From NCBI RefSeq assembly GCF_001950255.1, contig NZ_BDJK01000020.1, forward strand, positions 1 to 35,895: DNA of 35,895 bases, written 5' to 3'. Below are positions 32,694-35,895 of the stretch, in pieces. Positions within the stretch are counted from its first letter, which is position 1. Every line of letters starts with the position of its first letter. The notes beneath the pieces were generated by a model. That model saw nothing but the letters and a program-made list of their open reading frames with translations. It did no database searches and had not been told where the DNA came from. This stretch comes from Carboxydothermus pertinax (GTDB lineage Bacteria; Bacillota; Z-2901; Carboxydothermales; Carboxydothermaceae). The translations under genes were made by a program, and so were the position numbers.

Positions 32694-33370
32694 CCGGCAT
32701 AAGCCCCACTTTCTTCGTCTCGAACTAATTTCCCGTCTTTTAAGGCAATCACCCGCTGTCTAAAGGAATCCACTATAAAAGCATCATGAGTTGCCACAAT
32801 CACGGTAGTGCCGGTATAATTGATTTCCTTTAAAAGATTTATTATTGCTAGCGAATTATCCGGATCCAAATTGCCCGTTGGTTCGTCCGCTAAAATCAGC
32901 ATAGGGTTATTAACAATGGCCCGAGCAATCGCCACCCTTTGTGCTTCACCACCGGAAAGCTCCGCTGGGAAGCGATCAGCTTTTTTGGCCATACCCACCC
33001 GCTCTAAGGCATACATAGAACGTTCTTTCAACTGCTTTCCGGACAACCCACAAATTTCTAAAGCAAAAGCTACATTTTCAAAAACGGTTTTGTTGGGTAA
33101 AAGCCGGAAGTCCTGAAACACCATGCCAATTTTTCGCCGGTATAAAGGCACCTCCCGCCCTCGAAAGCGGACGATATTTTTCCCGCTTACCAGAATTTGG
33201 CCGTTAGTTGGTACCTCTTCCCTGGTTAATAGTTTTAAAAGAGTAGATTTGCCGGCACCACTAGCACCTACTAAAAACACAAATTCCCCTTTATCTACCC
33301 TAAAACTTATATCACTTAACGCCTTTATACTGCCGGGATAAATTTTGGTTACGTTAAAAAACTGCAGCAT
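32690..33370 (-). CDS. ftsE: Cell division ATP-binding protein FtsE
   Basis: FtsE is the ATPase of the FtsEX complex. All ABC motifs are present: Walker [10 protein letters not shown] near 36-44, a Q-loop in [20 protein letters not shown], signature [14 protein letters not shown] near 137-150, Walker [13 protein letters not shown] near 157-168 and the His switch [23 protein letters not shown] is the typical FtsE start. The length of 226 aa is normal. It leads the ftsE-ftsX-M23 transcription unit. Bacillus links FtsEX to the switch to polar division at the start of sporulation, which makes the upstream Spo0A-box-like sequence of interest. Confidence 0.97.
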   Translation of the reverse strand: MLQFFNVTKIYPGSIKALSDISFRVDKGEFVFLVGASGAGKSTLLKLLTREEVPTNGQILVSGKNIVRFRGREVPLYRRKIGMVFQDFRLLPNKTVFENVAFALEICGLSGKQLKERSMYALERVGMAKKADRFPAELSGGEAQRVAIARAIVNNPMLILADEPTGNLDPDNSLAIINLLKEINYTGTTVIVATHDAFIVDSFRQRVIALKDGKLVRDEESGAYAG

Positions 33371-33399
33371 CCGTATCCCCCGCTTTCATCCTTTTTTTA

Positions 33400-33406
33400 T
33401 TCGACA
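33400..33406 (-). promoter_or_regulatory. Possible Spo0A box upstream of ftsE
   Basis: TTGTCGAAT on the minus strand contains TGTCGAA, an exact match to TGNCGAA, 30 bases before the ftsE ATG. As a lone 7-mer it is weak evidence. Its position in the leader of a division operon relevant to sporulation is what makes it worth recording. Confidence 0.3.
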
Positions 33407-33498
33407 AGGTTTCGGCTTTTTCCTTGTTTTTACCCAAAAAAAATACTGGAACTTACCGGCAAGGCTTTAAAGCTTTGTCATAATTTTGCCCAATGAAA

Positions 33499-33542
33499 AA
33501 GGACGGAACCCCCAAAACTTTTCCCCCGGGATTACCGTCCTT
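33499..33542 (-). terminator. Terminator of the transketolase operon
   Basis: AAGGACGG (33499-33506) pairs perfectly with CCGTCCTT (33535-33542), with inner G-rich/C-rich pairing (GGGGG and CCC). TTTTTCATT follows on the minus strand. It lies about 35 bases past the transketolase stop. Confidence 0.85.
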
Positions 33543-33554
33543 ATTATTATCTTT

Positions 33555-33596
33555 TTCAAGCCTGGAGCCTGCGGCTTCAAGTCTGGAGCCTGCGGC
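33555..33596. repeat. Tandem pair of 21-bp repeats at the end of the transketolase gene
   Basis: Two adjacent 21-bp units (33555-33575 and 33576-33596) differ only at one base (C or T at unit position 7). Each holds the small palindrome AGCC-TGC-GGCT. On the coding strand each unit reads seven codons ending in TGA, so the last codons and the stop of the transketolase subunit are made of repeat. Confidence 0.85.
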
Positions 33597-34527
33597 TTAA
33601 CGATATTGCTTTTTTGGCTGCCGTTATAATCTCCTTTACTGTAAGTCCGTACTTTTCCAAAAGCTTGTCGGGGGTTCCGGACTCTCCAAATACATCCTGT
33701 ACGCCTACTTTTACCACCGGTACCGGATACTCTTCGCTTAAAACTTCCGCCACCGCTCCACCAAGGCCACCAATAACCGAATGCTCCTCGGCGGTAACCA
33801 CCGCTTGAGTTAGTTTTGCGCTTTCTACAAGAAGTTCTCGATCGATAGGCTTTAAACTGGCCATATCTATTACCCGGGCGGCAATTCCTTCCGTTTCAAG
33901 AATTTTCGCCGCCTCCAGGGCTTTTGCAGTCATAATGCCGATTGCTACCAGGGTAACATCTTTTCCATCTTTTAAGACTTTTCCCTTTCCTGGCTCAAAT
34001 TCATAATCGTCACCAAACACCTCGGGAACGCCAGAACGTCCAAGGCGGATGTAAACCGGTCCTTCAATATCCGCCGCTTTTTTTACTATTGCCCGGGTTT
34101 GAGCCGCATCTGCCGGTACAAACACTCTCATATTGGGAAGAGCCCGCATTAAGGCTAAATCTTCAATTGCCTGGTGAGAAGCTCCATCTTCCCCTACCGT
34201 TAAGCCCGCATGGGTTGCCGCAATTTTAACGTTAAGCTTGGGATAACAAATGCTGTTTCGGATTATCTCAAAAGCCCGGCCCGCGGCAAAAACTGCAAAT
34301 GTACTGGCAAAAGGGATCTTCCCTACTGCTGCTAAGCCTGCCGCAACTCCCATAAGGTTTTGCTCCGCAATACCGATGTTAAAAAAGCGGTCGGGAAAAG
34401 CTTTAGCAAAATCTGAAGTTTTGGTAGACTTGGAGAGATCTGCATCTAATACTACTATTTTTTCATTAATTTGCCCTAATTCCACTAACGCTTTACCGTA
34501 GGCTTCGCGGGTGGCTATTCCTCCCAC
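33577..34527 (-). CDS. Transketolase, C-terminal subunit
   Basis: This half carries the pyrimidine-binding and C-terminal domains of a split transketolase. It should pair with the N-terminal subunit encoded just upstream to transfer two-carbon units in the pentose phosphate pathway. Visible are GGIATREAYGKALVELG near the start, FFNIGIAEQNLMGVAAGLA (with the Glu that activates thiamine diphosphate), ATHAGLTVGEDGASHQ near 110 and VTAEEHSVIGGLGGAVAE near 240. I start at the GTG at 34527, after GGGAGGG, giving 316 aa; a longer reading from 34602 would run far into the upstream gene. The last codons (SRRLQT) come from a 21-bp tandem repeat. Confidence 0.94.
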   Translation of the reverse strand: MGGIATREAYGKALVELGQINEKIVVLDADLSKSTKTSDFAKAFPDRFFNIGIAEQNLMGVAAGLAAVGKIPFASTFAVFAAGRAFEIIRNSICYPKLNVKIAATHAGLTVGEDGASHQAIEDLALMRALPNMRVFVPADAAQTRAIVKKAADIEGPVYIRLGRSGVPEVFGDDYEFEPGKGKVLKDGKDVTLVAIGIMTAKALEAAKILETEGIAARVIDMASLKPIDRELLVESAKLTQAVVTAEEHSVIGGLGGAVAEVLSEEYPVPVVKVGVQDVFGESGTPDKLLEKYGLTVKEIITAAKKAISLSRRLQT

Positions 34528-35357
34528 AGCTTTTCCCTCCCTTCTAAAAGCTCCGCCAGCGCTTTCTCTACTTGTTCTGGCTTTGGCGCAGTTCCGTGCC
34601 ATTCCGCCCGGTTTTCCATAAAGGAAACACCTTTACCTTTAATGGTTCTGGCAATAATGATGCTGGGGCCCTCTAAATACTGGCGGGCAGTGTCTATAGC
34701 ATTAATTATTTCGGAAATATTGTGCCCGTCAATGGTAATTACTTTAAAACCAAAGCTCCGCCATTTATCGGCAATTGGCTCGGGATTCATAACTTCCTGT
34801 ACCGGCCCGTCAATTTGGAGTCCATTATAGTCCAGAATCGCCGTAAGGTTATTTAGCTTATAATGGGCCGCCGCCATGGCCGCTTCCCAGATAATCCCTT
34901 CCTGGATTTCCCCATCACCTAAAAGGGCATAAACCCGAGCGGGACTCCGGTCAAGCTTTAGCCCTAAAGCCATACCAACGGCAGTAGAAAACCCCTGGCC
35001 CAGGGAACCGGTAGACATCTCCACTCCCGGAACCTTTTTCATATCCGGATGCCCCTGCAAAGGCGAGTTTATCTTTCGAAACCCTAAAAGCCACTCTTTG
35101 GGGAAAAAACCTCGCTCCGCTAAGGCGGCATATAAAATGGGTGAGGCATGGCCTTTACTTAAAACAAAACGGTCCCGGTCCTGCCACTGAGGATTTGCCG
35201 GATCAATCCGCATTTCTTTAAAAAAAAGTACCGTCAAAATATCTGCTGCCGAAAGGGAACCTCCAGGGTGGCCAGAGTTTGCCTCGCCCACCATTCTTAT
35301 TACATGCTGACGCAAGGTGTTTGCAATTAACTTTAAATTCAAGATTTCGTCCTGCAC
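34515..35357 (-). CDS. Transketolase, N-terminal subunit
   Basis: This is the thiamine-diphosphate-binding half of a split transketolase. It has MVGEANSGHPGGSLSAADIL at about 20-39, the active-site HGHPDMKKVPGVEMSTGSLGQG region near 95-117 and the cofactor motif GDGEIQEGIIWEAAMAA near 145 ending in DYNG. The length of 280 aa is typical. The start is a GTG that overlaps the previous stop by one base, with AAGGAGGGG before it. Its end overlaps the C-terminal subunit gene by 13 bases, so both are translated together. Split transketolases are common in Clostridia and archaea. Confidence 0.95.
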   Translation of the reverse strand: MQDEILNLKLIANTLRQHVIRMVGEANSGHPGGSLSAADILTVLFFKEMRIDPANPQWQDRDRFVLSKGHASPILYAALAERGFFPKEWLLGFRKINSPLQGHPDMKKVPGVEMSTGSLGQGFSTAVGMALGLKLDRSPARVYALLGDGEIQEGIIWEAAMAAAHYKLNNLTAILDYNGLQIDGPVQEVMNPEPIADKWRSFGFKVITIDGHNISEIINAIDTARQYLEGPSIIIARTIKGKGVSFMENRAEWHGTAPKPEQVEKALAELLEGREKLWEE

Positions 35358-35895
35358 TATTTCCCCTCCTTGGCTATTGGCTTAAATCCTTCCCCTAAAA
35401 CCTCGTGGACGTTAGCCACAATAACAAAAGCTTTGGGGTCGATTTTTGAGACAATTTCCTTTAAACGGGATACTTCCGAGCGGTTAACCACTGCCAGCAA
35501 AACATTTTTTTCCTGCCGGGTATAAATTCCCTCTCCTTTTAAACAGGTCCCGCTTCGGTCTAGCTCGTTAATTATCTTATCCGAAATTAAATCGGTTTTA
35601 TCGCTGATAATGAAAAACGCCCGGGCATAGCCCAGTCCTTCCTGAACCACGTCAATAAGCCAGCTGGAAACCACAATAGAGATTAACGCATACAGCGCTT
35701 GTTCCGGATTAAATACAATTCCCGAAGCTAAAACCACCAACCCGTCAATCAAAAGCAAGGTCATTCCTACATTGGTTTTGGTAAACCGGCGAAAAATAGC
35801 TGCCGCTAAATCGGTACCACCGGTGCTACCTTTAAATTTAAAGACAATGCCTAACCCCACCCCCGATAGCACCCCGCCATATAAAGAAGCTAAAA
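35357..35895 (-). CDS. YitT-family membrane protein, partial (5' end outside the window)
   Basis: The reading frame is open to the right edge; the first visible residues are LASLYGGVLSGVGLGIVFKFKGSTGGTD, a conserved stretch inside YitT (DUF161) proteins. Membrane helices continue to about residue 85 of the visible part (MTLLLIDGLVVLASGIVF; ALYALISIVVSSWLIDVV). A cytoplasmic DUF2179 domain follows (FFIISDKTDLISDKIINELDRSGTCLKGEGIY to the end). The function is not established for most members. It is the first visible gene of a unit with the two transketolase subunits. The gene really starts beyond base 35895. Confidence 0.92.
   Translation of the reverse strand, partial: LASLYGGVLSGVGLGIVFKFKGSTGGTDLAAAIFRRFTKTNVGMTLLLIDGLVVLASGIVFNPEQALYALISIVVSSWLIDVVQEGLGYARAFFIISDKTDLISDKIINELDRSGTCLKGEGIYTRQEKNVLLAVVNRSEVSRLKEIVSKIDPKAFVIVANVHEVLGEGFKPIAKEGK

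Noticed and set aside
34528-34602. Longer N-terminus for the transketolase C-terminal subunit
   Set aside because: These codons lie inside the upstream subunit gene in another frame. The sequence is not transketolase-like and a good ribosome binding site precedes the GTG at 34527.

Overview
This 36 kb window looks like the chromosome of a spore-forming, low-to-moderate-GC Firmicute of the anaerobic, thermophilic Clostridia/Thermoanaerobacterales type. Several proteins resemble those I associate with Carboxydothermus hydrogenoformans, but that identification is from memory and untested. The evidence for the lineage is spoVT, a fin-like gene, the glmU-prs-ctc-pth-mfd-spoVT order known from Bacillus, ftsEX-ctpB with a MinJ-like gene, acuABC, G-rich ribosome binding sites and many GTG/TTG starts. 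I see no tRNA, rRNA, CRISPR array, prophage or insertion sequence. Almost all genes are on the minus strand, so transcription mostly runs from high to low coordinates.

Left block (98-13688), housekeeping and sporulation. In transcription order it reads ispE, a FadR-type GntR regulator, a MobA-like nucleotidyltransferase, ilvA, glmU, prs, then ctc (L25), pth, a small PrsW-like membrane protein, a 50-codon double-CxxC gene at the place where Bacillus has fin (anti-sigma-F), mfd, a PrsA-type foldase and spoVT. A plus-strand PRC-barrel gene splits prs from ctc. A bidirectional terminator lies inside its 3' end, and a sigma-B/sigma-F-like promoter precedes ctc. The second half of the block may therefore be its own transcription unit, possibly forespore-linked.

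Middle block (13729-25538), mixed genes: a YkuD L,D-transpeptidase, a flavin reductase-like protein, a DUF1232 protein with an unusual long C-terminal part, two exported proteins (one a sugar-binding-like lipoprotein), two paralogous small Fe-S proteins sharing a CPAATYC motif, an rtcB-cooT-udg cluster, and two tandem membrane-bound diguanylate cyclases whose GAF domains share a four-cysteine signature. A sigma-A promoter followed by a terminator upstream of the DUF1232 gene could make a leader RNA of about 115 nt.

Right block (25616-35895): acuABC (reversible acetylation of acetyl-CoA synthetase), a division and cell-wall cluster (ftsE, ftsX, an EnvC-like M23 protein, ctpB and a MinJ-like PDZ protein), and a split transketolase pair behind a YitT-family membrane protein that is cut by the right edge.

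No single dramatic new system stands out. The best leads are the hidden Fin-like gene with its PrsW-like neighbour and candidate forespore promoter, the 17-bp inverted repeat that buries the spoVT ribosome binding site, the leader RNA candidate near 15.7 kb, the CPAATYC ferredoxin-like pair and the cysteine-bearing GAF-GGDEF pair. Bases 1-97 hold only the downstream flank of spoVT; I see no gene there. Except for the 50-codon gene described, no stretch longer than about 300 bases is without a gene.
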